From positions 1-64,000 of the forward strand of contig NZ_JAMHIV010000042.1 of the NCBI RefSeq assembly GCF_023897065.1: a stretch of 64,000 nucleotides of DNA, in the 5' to 3' direction. Positions 15,141-24,445 of the stretch are shown here, piece by piece. A program made the position numbers and the translations under genes. The notes beneath the pieces were generated by a model. That model saw only the letters and a program-made list of their open reading frames with translations. It did not search any database and was not told where the DNA came from. This stretch comes from Crossiella sp. SN42 (GTDB lineage Bacteria > Actinomycetota > Actinomycetes > Mycobacteriales > Pseudonocardiaceae). Every line of letters starts with the position of its first letter. The first letter of the stretch is position 1.

Positions 15141-16175
15141 GTGGCACAGACCGCCCTGGTGACCGGCGGGTCGGGGTACTTCGGCTCGCTGCTGGTGCGC
15201 AGGCTGCGCGAGCGCGGCGATGACGTGCGGGTGCTCGACCTCAACGACGCGGACGACCGGCCGGCCGAGGTGGACTTCGTGCGCGGGGACATCCGCGACG
15301 CCAACGCGGTGGAGCACGCCTGCGAGGACGTGGACGTGGTCTACCACAACGTGGCCCAGGTCCCGCTGGCTCGCGACGCCGGGCTGTTCGAGTCGGTGAA
15401 CGTGGGCGGCACCGAGACCCTGCTGCGCGGCTGCGCGGACGCCGGGGTGCGCAAGGTCGTCTACACCTCCTCCTCGGCGGTTTTTGGTGTGCCGCAAGAG
15501 AATCCGGTGTTCCCGGACACCCAGCCGCGGCCGGCGGAGGAGTACGGGCGGGCCAAGCACGCCGGTGAGCTGCTGTGCCGGGCCGCGGTGAGCAGGGGCC
15601 TGGACGTCTCGATCGTGCGGCCGCGGACCATCCTCGGACACGGGCGGCTGGGCATCTTCGGCATCCTGTTCGACTGGATCGCCGACGGCGCGGACGTCTT
15701 CGTCTTCGGCAGCGGCGACAACGTCTACCAGTTCGTGCACGCCAACGACCTGGCCGAAGCTTGTGCGCTGGCCGGGAAGCGGGCCGGTCCGGCTACCTAC
15801 AACATCGGCGCGCGGGAGTTCGGCACCATGCGGGCGGCGCTGGAGAACCTGTGCGCGCACGCGGGCACCGGCTCGAAGGTGCGCTCGCTGCCGGTGGGTC
15901 CGGCGGCGCTGGGCATGCGGGCCTCGGCCAAGCTGGGGCTGACCCCGTTCGGGCCGTACCACTGGATCATGTACTCCAAGTCGCTGTGGTTCGACACCTC
16001 GGCGGCCGAGCGGGACCTGGGCTGGCGGGCCGAGTACTCCACGGACGCGATGTTCGCCGACTCCTACGACTGGTTCCTGGCCAACCGGGGCGCGCTGGCC
16101 GGGACACAAGCCTCGCACCACCGGTCCCCGGCCAAGCAGGGCGCGCTGACCCTGCTCAAGAAGATCATGCGGTGA
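15141..16175 (+). CDS. SDR-family NAD-dependent epimerase/dehydratase
   Basis: A 344-residue extended SDR related to, but distinct from, the gene upstream. TGGSGYFGSLLVRRL carries the NAD-binding Gly pattern. TSSSAVFGVPQENP, YGRAK (YxxxK) and SIVRPRTILGHGRLG follow in the usual order. GDNVYQFVHANDLAEA is a typical sugar-nucleotide epimerase segment. GTG at 15141 was chosen for its AGGAG ribosome site at 15129-15133, which abuts the palindromic element. The stop overlaps the ATG of the first arabinosyltransferase (TGATG), so the enzyme is expressed with it and probably helps make a sugar donor or modified sugar for the wall. Confidence 0.87.
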   Translation: MAQTALVTGGSGYFGSLLVRRLRERGDDVRVLDLNDADDRPAEVDFVRGDIRDANAVEHACEDVDVVYHNVAQVPLARDAGLFESVNVGGTETLLRGCADAGVRKVVYTSSSAVFGVPQENPVFPDTQPRPAEEYGRAKHAGELLCRAAVSRGLDVSIVRPRTILGHGRLGIFGILFDWIADGADVFVFGSGDNVYQFVHANDLAEACALAGKRAGPATYNIGAREFGTMRAALENLCAHAGTGSKVRSLPVGPAALGMRASAKLGLTPFGPYHWIMYSKSLWFDTSAAERDLGWRAEYSTDAMFADSYDWFLANRGALAGTQASHHRSPAKQGALTLLKKIMR

Positions 16176-19042
16176 TGGCCCGGCGCTGGCCGCTGCTGCT
16201 GGCTCTGCTCGCGGTGCTGACCGGGCTGGCGCTGCCGCTGCTGCCGGTGCGGGTGGCCGATCCGGTGGTGAGCTGGCCGAAGCCGGGCGCGCCTGCGGAG
16301 TCCACGGTGGCGCTGTTCCTGCCGTACCGGCCGCTGCGGGTGGAGCTGACCGTGTCCTGCGCGGTGCTCAACCAGCCGAAGCAGACCACCGTGTTCGCCA
16401 CCTCCCGGCCCCAGGACGCGGATGCCAGGTTGACCGGCCTGTATGTGTCCACTGTGGACGGTTGGGTGCAGGTGTCGGCCAACGGGCGCGAGGTCTTCGG
16501 CGGGCCGGTCGGCGGGTCCGGGTGCCAGTACCGGGTGAGCGCGGCGGACGGGCGGATCGCGGTGCGCCGGGACGGTCTGGAGCTGGCCGCGGTGGCCGGG
16601 CCGGTGCCGCAGGTGGCCGCGTTCGCCACCGAGCTGCCGCCCGCGCTGGCCACCGGGCGGATCGAGGTCATCGCGCACGCCGACGCCCGGTTCCAGGCCA
16701 GTCCGACGCTGGTGAAGTACCTGCTGCTCGGGCTGTCCGCGCTGCTCGCGCTGGGCTGCGCGGCGCTGCTGGCGCTGCGGTTCCGGCAGCGGCGGCCGAG
16801 GTCCTGGCCGAAGCCCCGCCTGCCGGACCTGGTGGTGCCGGCGGTGCTCGCGGGCTGGGCGATGGTCGGGCCGATGACCACCGACGACGGCTTCTACGTG
16901 TGGATGGCGCGCAACACCGCCAACCTGGGCTACGTCGGCAACTACTACCACTGGTTCAACGTGCCCGAGGCGCCTTTCGGCACGCTGCAACGGTTCTTCG
17001 CGGAGTGGAGCGCGATCTCGACGCACCCGCTGTGGCTGCGCGCGCCCTCGGTGCTGGCCGGGGTGCTGAGCTTCTGGCTGCTGCGCGGGATCCTGCGCCG
17101 GATCAGGGTCGCCGCGCCCGCGGTGCACGCGCCCGGCTGGCTGCTGGCCGCGGCCTTCCTGTGCTGGTGGCTGCCGCTGGACCTGGGGGTGCGGCCGGAG
17201 CCGCAGATCGCGCTGGCCACCGCGCTCACCGGCTATGCCGCGGTGCGCGCCCGGCTGGACCAGGCGCCCGCCTGGCTGGCCGGTGCGGCGCTGGTCGGCG
17301 GGGTCGCGGTGACCATCACGCCGAGTGGGCTGCTGGCGCTGGTGCCGCCGCTGCTGGCGCTGCCCTCGGTGCTGCGCGGGCTGCCCGGGACCGCCGAGCG
17401 GGTCACGCTGTGCGCGCTGCTGGTGGGCGCGGGGTCGATCGCGCTGCCGCTGGTGTTCGCCGACCTCAGCCTGGGCGGGTTGCTGGAGGCCACCGCGGTG
17501 CACGGCTGGTACGGCGCGCATTCGCCCTGGTACCTGGAGATCCAGCGGTACCAGGCGCTGCTTGGCGGGCTCGGCGAGCAGGGCGGTGTGCTGCGCCGGG
17601 TGCCGGTGCTGCTCGGCATCGCCGCGCTGGTGCTCATCGCGGTGCTGCGCACCCGGTACCGCGGCAGCGCGCTGGCCGGGGCGGCCACCTGGCCCTACGT
17701 CTGGCTGGCACTGGGTTTTGGCGTGCTGGCGCTCTCGCCGTCGAAGTGGACCCAGCACTTCGGCGCGCTCGCGGTCTTCGGCGCGCTCGCGCTGGCCTGC
17801 GCGTTCGGCAGCCTGCCCCGGCTGCTAGCCGAGGCCCGTGCGGGCTGGCTGCTGCGGCTGGGCTCGCTGGCGCTGGTGGTGCTGCTGCTCGGGGTGGCCT
17901 GGCACGGGCCGAACTGGTGGTGGTCCTACTCCGACCGCGGCATGCCGTTCCGGCACGTGGAGCTCTTCGGCGGGGTGCTGGGCAGTCCGGTGCTGCTGCT
18001 GGCGGTCGGGCTGCTGGCCGGGCTGCTGATGGCCCGGCGGTGGCGGGCCGCGCTCGGCTGGGCGGCCGCCGGGCTGGCCCAGGTGTCGATGGTGTTCGCG
18101 GTGCTGCTGGCGATCGGGCTGTTCACCTTCACCGCGGTGCGCGAGCCGTGGTCGCTGCGCTCGGCCTGCGGCATCGGGGACGCGATCAGGGTGCGCACCG
18201 ACCGGGAGCCGATGCGCGCGGAGGAAAAGCCCGCGGTGCAAGGATTTCTGCCCGGTTCCGGGTTTCCCGGCGAGTCTTCGCCGCCGCCCAGGACCGGGCC
18301 GGTGTGGGGCAGCTTCGCCGACCTGGACCGCGGCACCGGGCGGCTGAGCACCGGCTGGCACACCGCCGAGGTCGCGCCGGGTGACGTGCTGGTGGTGTCC
18401 GCGGCCGGGCTGACCGGGCGGGGCAACGAGCTGCGCGCCGAGGTCGAGCTGCCTGGCTCGGCGCCGGTCTCGGTGCGGCTGGACGACGAGCTGGACCGCC
18501 CGGAGTGGCGGGACTTCGTGCTGGGCACCGCGAACAGTCCCGGCACGGCCAGGGTGCGGGTGCTGGCGGTGGACGGCAGCGTGGGCCGGGGCGGTTGGCT
18601 CGCGGTGTCCGCGCCCGGCCGGGAGCACACCCACCCGCTGGCCGCCGACACCGGCGCGGACGACGGGCCGACGCTGGTGGACTGGCCGATCTCCTTCGCC
18701 CTGCCCTGCGCCCGGCCGCCGGTGCTGGCCAACGGCCTGGCCGAGCCGCCGGCCAGGGTCCTGCTGGCGGAGCAGGACTACGCGGACATGGCCGCGATCA
18801 CCAGGGACCCGCGGTGGGGCGGGGCGTATGCGAACCTGCTCTCCGTCGCCGGGTACCGAGGGGTGTCCACCCACCTGCCGGGGCGGCCGTGGGGGCGGTT
18901 CGCCGACCTGGCCTACGACTACCGGCTGGACGGGCACGCGGTGCGCGTCGAGCACCGGATGCGGCCCGGCTGGTGGCGCGGGCCGGGCATCGCGAACGAG
19001 GACTACTCCGGCCGCACCGACCCGAACAGGGCCCCGAGATGA
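16175..19042 (+). CDS. Emb-type arabinosyltransferase (first of tandem pair)
   Basis: A 955-residue membrane GT-C enzyme of the EmbA/B/C family, which transfers arabinofuranose from decaprenyl-phospho-arabinose to the wall arabinan. An N-terminal helix is followed by a periplasmic jelly-roll region, then about twelve further hydrophobic segments. The catalytic loop motif is TTDDGFY with Asp237-Asp238, followed by GYVGNYYHWFNVPEAPF. RPEPQIAL, ITPSGLLAL and SPSKWTQHFG are further family signatures. The C-terminal 300 residues form the carbohydrate-binding domain. It is about 100 residues shorter than mycobacterial Emb proteins. The sequence alone does not say whether it corresponds to EmbA, B or C. 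Confidence 0.92.
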   Translation: MARRWPLLLALLAVLTGLALPLLPVRVADPVVSWPKPGAPAESTVALFLPYRPLRVELTVSCAVLNQPKQTTVFATSRPQDADARLTGLYVSTVDGWVQVSANGREVFGGPVGGSGCQYRVSAADGRIAVRRDGLELAAVAGPVPQVAAFATELPPALATGRIEVIAHADARFQASPTLVKYLLLGLSALLALGCAALLALRFRQRRPRSWPKPRLPDLVVPAVLAGWAMVGPMTTDDGFYVWMARNTANLGYVGNYYHWFNVPEAPFGTLQRFFAEWSAISTHPLWLRAPSVLAGVLSFWLLRGILRRIRVAAPAVHAPGWLLAAAFLCWWLPLDLGVRPEPQIALATALTGYAAVRARLDQAPAWLAGAALVGGVAVTITPSGLLALVPPLLALPSVLRGLPGTAERVTLCALLVGAGSIALPLVFADLSLGGLLEATAVHGWYGAHSPWYLEIQRYQALLGGLGEQGGVLRRVPVLLGIAALVLIAVLRTRYRGSALAGAATWPYVWLALGFGVLALSPSKWTQHFGALAVFGALALACAFGSLPRLLAEARAGWLLRLGSLALVVLLLGVAWHGPNWWWSYSDRGMPFRHVELFGGVLGSPVLLLAVGLLAGLLMARRWRAALGWAAAGLAQVSMVFAVLLAIGLFTFTAVREPWSLRSACGIGDAIRVRTDREPMRAEEKPAVQGFLPGSGFPGESSPPPRTGPVWGSFADLDRGTGRLSTGWHTAEVAPGDVLVVSAAGLTGRGNELRAEVELPGSAPVSVRLDDELDRPEWRDFVLGTANSPGTARVRVLAVDGSVGRGGWLAVSAPGREHTHPLAADTGADDGPTLVDWPISFALPCARPPVLANGLAEPPARVLLAEQDYADMAAITRDPRWGGAYANLLSVAGYRGVSTHLPGRPWGRFADLAYDYRLDGHAVRVEHRMRPGWWRGPGIANEDYSGRTDPNRAPR

Positions 19043-21945
19043 ACACCCGTGCCGTGCTCGCCCTTGCCCTCAGCACTGTCCTTTGTGGACTCGCGCTGCC
19101 GTTCGCGCCGGTGGTGGTGAACGATCCGGTGCTCAGCTGGCCCAAGGAGCCGGACCGGCCGGAGTCCAGCCTCGCCCTGCTGGTGCCGTACCGGCCGCTG
19201 AGCCTGGACGTCCGGCTGCCCTGCGCGACGCTGCGCCAGCCCAAGCCGGACACCGTGGTCTTCGCCAGCCACCGGCCCGATGACGCGCACGGGGCGGCGC
19301 GCGGGCTGACCGTGCTGGCCGGGGCCGGGTCGGTGCGGATCAGCTCGGACGGGCTGGCGCTGCACCAGGGCGCGGCCCCCGCTGGGGACTGCGTGCTGCG
19401 GATCAGGGCCGGCACCGGCGAGACCGTGGTGGAGCTCGACGGCGACCGGCTGGCCGCCGCGCACCGGGACCCGCCGCAGCTCAGCGCGTTCGCCACCACG
19501 CTGACCCCGGCCGCCGCACGCGGGATGACCGCGGTGGCGCACACCGACGCCCGGTTCGAGAGCAGCCCGGCGCTGCTGAAGACGCTGCTGCTGGGCACCC
19601 AGGTGCTACTGCTCGGCGGTTGTCTGTTCCTGTTGTGGCGCAATGACTCCCGGCGGCGCAGGCGCTGGCTGCCCCGGCGGCCGGGCTGGCTGGACGGGGT
19701 GATGCTCGCCGTGCTCGGCGGTTGGGCGGTGGCCGGGCCGATGACCGACGACGACGGCTTCTACGCGGCGATGGCGCGGGCCGCGGCGGACACCGGGTAC
19801 GTGGGCAACTACTACCACTGGTTCAACGTCACCGAGGCCCCGTTCAGCCTGCTGCAACAGCTGCTCACGCCGTGGGTGCTGATCAGCCAGGCGCCGCTGT
19901 GGCTGCGGCTGCCCTCGCTGCTGGCCTGCTTCGGCACCTGGCTGGTGCTCAGCCGCGGGGTGCTGCCCAGGCTGACCGGGGCGCAGCCGCGGATCCTGAC
20001 CGCGGCGGTGCTGCTGTGCTGGCTGCTGCCGTTTGGCATCGGCGTGCGGCCGGAGCCGTGGGTGGCGCTGGGTTCGGCCTCGGTGCTCGCGCTGGTGCTG
20101 CGCGGGCTGGCGCACGGCCGGGTGTTCCCGCTGGGCGTGGCCGCCGCGCTGGCCGGGCTGTGCGCGGCGATCACGCCGAGCGGGCTGATCGCGTTCACCC
20201 CGTTCCTGGGACTGGCCCGGCCGTTGAGCCGGTTGCTGCGCGCCAAGCGGGGCGCGCTGCTGGTGCTGGCCTGCGCGAGCACCGGGCTGACCGCGGTGTT
20301 CGCCGACACCAGCCTGGGCGCGGTGCTGGAGGCGACCAGGGTGCACAGCGAGATCGGCCCCGCGCTGCACTGGTACGAGGAGATCGTCCGGTACTTCTTC
20401 CTGCTGGACGAGGGCAGCATGGGGTCCTTCGCCCGGCGGCTGCCGGTGCTGCTGGCGCTCGGGCTGCTCCTGCTGCTGCCGGTGCTGCGGCTGCGCATCC
20501 GCAACCGGGGCGAGGGGCTGCCGCCGCTGACCGCCGCGGTCGGCCCGGCGATCGCGCTGGCCGCCGGGATCGGCCTGCTGTGGCTGGCGCCGTCGAAGTG
20601 GACGCACCACTTCGGCTCGCTGACCGCACTGGCCACCCTGGTCACCGCGCTGGTGCTGGCCGAGCTGCCCGCCGCGCTGCGGCTGGCCGGGTACACCTGG
20701 CGCGGCGGGCTGGCACTGACCGCGGCCAGCGCGGTGCTGGTCGCGCTGGCGCTGGCCGGGCCGAACACCTGGTACGGCTACTCGCAGTTCGGGGTGGACC
20801 CCAAGCTGCCCTCGATCCTGGCGAACCCGTTGCTGTGGCTGGCGATCGGCCTCGGCCTGGCCTGGCTCTGGCGCGACCTGCTGCCCGCGCCACGGCTGGT
20901 CCTGGTGCTGGGCCTGGCCACCAGCCTGCTGCTCACCATCGGCACGGTGGCGCTGTCGACCTGGCGGCTGCGCGACTCCTGGTCCATGGCCGGGGAGAAC
21001 GTCCGGCACGTGATCGGCCGCAGCTGCGGGATGGCCGACGAGGTCAGCACCCTGGCCTACCAGCGGCTGGTCCCGCAGGGCACGGCCCCCTCCCCTGGCG
21101 GCGCGCCGAACCCGCCGCCGGAGGACCAGCCGGTGTGGGGCACCTTCGGCAGGCTGGGCGGTCCGGGCCACGAGTGGTTCACCGGCGAGGTCATCACCCC
21201 CTGGTTCGCGCTGCCCGCACTCGGGCCGGGCCAGGACATCTCGGTGCAGCTGGCAGGCAAGCTCACCGGCGGCAACAACGCGTCCGTCCACTTCGGACAC
21301 CAGGGCCAGGTGCTCGCCGAACAGACCCTCACCGACGTGCTGGACAGCCCGGACTGGCGCGAGTCCGGCCTGAACCCGCCGCCGGGCGCCACCCAGGTCC
21401 GGGTCCGGCTGCGGGACGGCTCGGTCGGCGCGGGCGGCTGGCTGGCCGGCACCGCCCCCCGCCTGCGCAGCGCACACCCGCTGCTGGCCCTGCTCGGCCA
21501 GGACCGCCCGGTGATGATCGACTGGCAGCTGTCCCTGGCCTTCCCCTGCCTGCGCGCGGCCAAGATCAGCCACGGCCTCACCGAAGCCCCGGAGTACGTG
21601 CTGGTCCCCCGCATCCGCGACCGCTGCAAGCGCTACGGCGCCGCCTGCCTACCCTTCGGCGTCCCCGGCATCGCCCGCGAGGAACCCCAGGGCGGCTCGT
21701 TCCTACCGGCCCACCAGGCCGCCGCGGCCCGTCCGGAGCTGCCCACCCGGTTCGCCGGGCTGCCGGAGCGGAGCAGGCGGATGGGCGATGACTGGGGGGC
21801 GTTGATCCGGTACGAGTACCCGTTCGGCGGGGATGGGTACCGGCTGGAGCTGCGGGAACGGTCGATGGGCGGGTGGGAGTGGGGGTGGCGGCAGCCGATC
21901 GTGCCGTCGGTGGAGAAGCAGCGTGAGGAGCACGCGAACCGTTAG
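19039..21945 (+). CDS. Emb-type arabinosyltransferase (second of tandem pair)
   Basis: A 968-residue paralogue of the preceding gene, with the same order: N-terminal helix, periplasmic domain, multi-helix GT-C core and C-terminal carbohydrate-binding domain. The catalytic motif is TDDDGFY at residues 236-242, followed by GYVGNYYHWFNVTEAPF. RPEPWVALG, ITPSGLIAF and APSKWTHHFGSL are conserved. The ATG overlaps the stop of the first copy (ATGA), so the pair is made together, perhaps as a heterodimer as known for EmbA-EmbB. The stop overlaps that of the truncated DUF4143 gene on the other strand by four bases. Confidence 0.92.
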   Translation: MNTRAVLALALSTVLCGLALPFAPVVVNDPVLSWPKEPDRPESSLALLVPYRPLSLDVRLPCATLRQPKPDTVVFASHRPDDAHGAARGLTVLAGAGSVRISSDGLALHQGAAPAGDCVLRIRAGTGETVVELDGDRLAAAHRDPPQLSAFATTLTPAAARGMTAVAHTDARFESSPALLKTLLLGTQVLLLGGCLFLLWRNDSRRRRRWLPRRPGWLDGVMLAVLGGWAVAGPMTDDDGFYAAMARAAADTGYVGNYYHWFNVTEAPFSLLQQLLTPWVLISQAPLWLRLPSLLACFGTWLVLSRGVLPRLTGAQPRILTAAVLLCWLLPFGIGVRPEPWVALGSASVLALVLRGLAHGRVFPLGVAAALAGLCAAITPSGLIAFTPFLGLARPLSRLLRAKRGALLVLACASTGLTAVFADTSLGAVLEATRVHSEIGPALHWYEEIVRYFFLLDEGSMGSFARRLPVLLALGLLLLLPVLRLRIRNRGEGLPPLTAAVGPAIALAAGIGLLWLAPSKWTHHFGSLTALATLVTALVLAELPAALRLAGYTWRGGLALTAASAVLVALALAGPNTWYGYSQFGVDPKLPSILANPLLWLAIGLGLAWLWRDLLPAPRLVLVLGLATSLLLTIGTVALSTWRLRDSWSMAGENVRHVIGRSCGMADEVSTLAYQRLVPQGTAPSPGGAPNPPPEDQPVWGTFGRLGGPGHEWFTGEVITPWFALPALGPGQDISVQLAGKLTGGNNASVHFGHQGQVLAEQTLTDVLDSPDWRESGLNPPPGATQVRVRLRDGSVGAGGWLAGTAPRLRSAHPLLALLGQDRPVMIDWQLSLAFPCLRAAKISHGLTEAPEYVLVPRIRDRCKRYGAACLPFGVPGIAREEPQGGSFLPAHQAAAARPELPTRFAGLPERSRRMGDDWGALIRYEYPFGGDGYRLELRERSMGGWEWGWRQPIVPSVEKQREEHANR

Positions 21946-22943
21946 CTCCAGATGGTGCTGATGGGGGCGGCGGTGATGCGGTCGCCCATGGGGAAGATGT
22001 GCGGGCCGGTGTGCAGGACGACGCCGTGCACGAACTTCTCGCCGAGCTGGTCGCGCAGCCAGGTCAGGTGCTGGGCGTCGTCGGTCTTCGGCGCCGCGGT
22101 GGCCTTGATCTCGATGCCGATCACCCGGTGTGCGCCCAGCTCCACGAGCAGGTCCACCTCGTGCCTGCCGCCCTGGTCCCGGAGGTGGTAGAGCTTCGGG
22201 TCGTGCTCGCTCAGCGGTAGCTCGGCGCGGAGCTGGGCGAAGACGAAGGTGTCCAGGAACCGGCCGAGCAGGTCGCCGTCCCGGAGCAGGCCTTCCTCGT
22301 CCAGGCCCAGCGCCGCGGCGAGCAGGCCGGGGTCGAGCACGTACCGCTTGGGTCCGCGGACCAGTCGCTTCAGGCGGTTGGAGTGCCAGGCCGGCAGAGC
22401 CGTGACCACGAACAGGTTGGTCAGCAAACGCTCGTACGCCTCGCCGGTCTTCCGGTTCAGCCCCGCGGTGTCCAGCAGCGTCTGCTCGGTGACCAGACCG
22501 GCGGTGTTCAGCGCGTAGGCCTCGAAGTACCGGCTGAGCCGGGCCGGGTCGCGCAGCACGTCGACCTGGGCCAGGTCCCTGGTGAACAGCTGGTCGAGAT
22601 AGCTGCGGGCCCACCGTCTGCGGCCTCGTTCGCTCAGGTGCAGGGCGGCCTCCGGGAACCCGCCCTGCAACGCCACTCGCAGGTAGGCGCGCAGGTCGAC
22701 CCGGGTGGCCGGGGTGCTCAGCCCGGCCGCGCCCTCGGCGGCGACGCGGTCGATGAACGGGGGCCTGGTCAGATCCGCGCCGAGCAGTTCCCGGATGGTC
22801 AGGCCGGACATGTCGACCCGCAGCAGGCGGCCGGTGCCCGGCCAGGTCTGCTGTTCCAGGTCGGCGTGCACCGAGCCGGTGACGATGAACCGGCCGGGCC
22901 TGCGTTCGGTGTCGACCGCCCGTTTGACCGCACCCAGCACCAC
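21942..22943 (-). pseudogene. 5'-truncated DUF4143-type ATPase
   Basis: The reading frame gives 333 residues that match the C-terminal three quarters of AAA_14/DUF4143 proteins. It begins VLGAVKRAVDTERRPGRFIVTGS, a segment that normally follows the Walker A and B motifs, so roughly the first 90 residues with the P-loop are missing. The DUF4143 part, with YLDQLFTRDL, NRKTGEAYERLL and the nuclease-like HEVDLLVE...IEIKAT, is intact. The frame stays open upstream only to a stop at 22992-22994, inside degenerate 23-bp repeats. Without the P-loop it cannot bind ATP, so it is probably a remnant. Such genes often move horizontally and lie in accessory spots. Confidence 0.75.
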
Positions 22944-22947
22944 TTCT

Positions 22948-23016
22948 ACGCAGGGGTCAGTACCGGTTCTATGCAGCTGCCAGTACCGCTTTCACGCATG
23001 GGTGGGTGCTGTTCTC
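22948..23016. repeat. Three degenerate 23-bp tandem repeats
   Basis: Units at 22948-22970, 22971-22993 and 22994-23016 share the pattern AYGCAGGGGTCAGTACCGYTTTC, with a partial fourth unit (ATGCGGGGTCAGC) after them. They lie exactly where the missing 5' part of the DUF4143 gene should be, just beyond the end of ubiA, and may mark the site of the deletion. Confidence 0.55.
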
Positions 23017-23024
23017 ATGCGGGG

Positions 23025-23936
23025 TCAGCTCAGGTAGACCGCGATCGAGAGGGTGGCCAGCCAGCACAGGCCGAGGGCTTGCAGGGGGCGGTCGGAGAGG
23101 ATCAGGTGTTCTGGGGCGCCGGCGTTGGCGCTGTCCACGTCGACGGCGTAGCGGAGCACGGCCATCACGAACGGGATCATGGAGAGCACGGCCCAGACCG
23201 AGTGCGAGCGTTCGCGGATCTCGAAGGCCCACAGGCCGTAGGTCATGATCAGGACGGTGGCCGAGCTGCCCCAGACGAAGCGCAGGTAGGACGTGGAGTA
23301 GCGGTCCAGGCTGCGGCGGATGCGGGCGCCGGTGCGTTCGGTGTAGCGGAGCTCGGCGTAGCGCTTGCCCGCGACCATGAACAGCGAACCGAAGGCCGCG
23401 GCCAGCAGGAACCACTGGGACAGCACGATGCCTGCCGCGGCGCCGCCCGCGATGGCGCGCAGCAGGAAGCCGGAGGCGACGATGCACAGGTCGATCACCG
23501 GCTGGTGCTTGAGCGCGAGGCAGTAGCCGAACTGCACGGCCAGGTAGACCGCGACCACGGCGGCCAGGTCCAGGCTGGCCACGGTTGCGGTGGCCAGCGC
23601 GCCGGTGAGCAGCACCGCGGCCAGGGCGAGGGCCAGCCGGGGCGGCACGATGCCGGCGGCGATCGGGCGGTGGCACTTCACCGGGTGGGCGCGGTCGGCT
23701 TCCACGTCCCGGACGTCGTTGACCAGGTAGATCGTCGAGCCGGCCAGGCAGAAGGCGGCGAAGGCGATACCCGCGGCGGCCAGCACCCTGGGGTCGCCGA
23801 CCGTGCCGCTGGCGAACGGGGCGGCCAGCACCAGCACGTTCTTCACCCACTGGCGCGGGCGCACCGCGCGGGCCAGGCCGCGCAGCTGGACGCCGACGCC
23901 GAGGCTGGGCGCCGGAGCGATCGCCGAGGCGGTCAC
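23025..23936 (-). CDS. ubiA: Decaprenyl-phosphate phosphoribosyltransferase (UbiA, Rv3806c type)
   Basis: A 303-residue UbiA-superfamily prenyltransferase with about nine membrane helices. It makes decaprenyl-phospho-5-phosphoribose from PRPP, the first step to the arabinose donor used by Emb proteins. RPRQWVKNVLVLAAPF leads to the first Asp-rich motif NDVRDVEADRAHPVK, and a second acidic region is YTERTGARIRRSLDRYS. The GTG at 23936 overlaps the stop of the PAP2 gene (GTGA). The order glf, glfT2, PAP2, ubiA matches Rv3809c-Rv3806c of M. tuberculosis. Confidence 0.93.
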   Translation of the reverse strand: MTASAIAPAPSLGVGVQLRGLARAVRPRQWVKNVLVLAAPFASGTVGDPRVLAAAGIAFAAFCLAGSTIYLVNDVRDVEADRAHPVKCHRPIAAGIVPPRLALALAAVLLTGALATATVASLDLAAVVAVYLAVQFGYCLALKHQPVIDLCIVASGFLLRAIAGGAAAGIVLSQWFLLAAAFGSLFMVAGKRYAELRYTERTGARIRRSLDRYSTSYLRFVWGSSATVLIMTYGLWAFEIRERSHSVWAVLSMIPFVMAVLRYAVDVDSANAGAPEHLILSDRPLQALGLCWLATLSIAVYLS

Positions 23937-24445
23937 CGGAGCAGTCCCATGGCCGAGCGCACGCCTGCGCCGACCGCGGCGCCGAGGGCGGCGCCGGCCA
24001 GCACGTCGCTCGGGTAGTGCACGCCGAGCACCAGCCTGCTCAGCGCCATCGGCGGCACCACCGCGGAGAGCAGCACCGGAGTGGCGTGCCTGCCCGCCAG
24101 GCCGCCGAGCAGGACCGCAGCGGCGGTGGAGCTGGTGGCGTGCGCGGACGGGAAGCTCAGCGTGCTGGGGGTGGCGGCGCGGACCTCGACGTCCGGGTGG
24201 TCCGGGCGCGGGCGGCGGACCGCGCGCTTGACCGCGATGGAGGCCGCGTGCGCCAGCGCCACCCCGGCGGTGGCGGCCAGCCACTGCCGCCTGCGGCCGC
24301 GGTCCAGCGCCGCGCCCGCCGCGCCGAGCGCCAGCCAGCCCGCGGCGTGCTCGCCGAAGAGCGAGAGCGCCTTGGCCGAGCCGATCGCCCGCCGGTCCGC
24401 CATGACGCGCTGGATGCTTTGCAGGGCAAGGAGTTCCAGCCTCAT
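23933..24445 (-). CDS. PAP2-family phosphatase (Rv3807c type)
   Basis: A 170-residue membrane phosphatase. The PAP2 motifs appear in order: KRAVRRPRP, PSAHATSS and SRLVLGVHYPSDVLAG, with catalytic His residues in the last two. In this locus the enzyme is proposed to remove the 5-phosphate from decaprenyl-phospho-5-phosphoribose, the step after UbiA, although this activity has been hard to prove for Rv3807c. The ATG overlaps the glfT2 stop codon and the stop overlaps the ubiA start, so it is tightly coupled on both sides. Confidence 0.9.
   Translation of the reverse strand: MRLELLALQSIQRVMADRRAIGSAKALSLFGEHAAGWLALGAAGAALDRGRRRQWLAATAGVALAHAASIAVKRAVRRPRPDHPDVEVRAATPSTLSFPSAHATSSTAAAVLLGGLAGRHATPVLLSAVVPPMALSRLVLGVHYPSDVLAGAALGAAVGAGVRSAMGLLR

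Noticed and set aside
16064-17758. A 564-codon minus-strand frame inside the first Emb gene
   Set aside because: Translation is dominated by Arg, Gln, Gly and Pro, and it is antisense to a clear arabinosyltransferase.
22948-23016. CRISPR-like repeats
   Set aside because: The units are contiguous with no spacers, only 23 bp long and degenerate; no cas genes are present.
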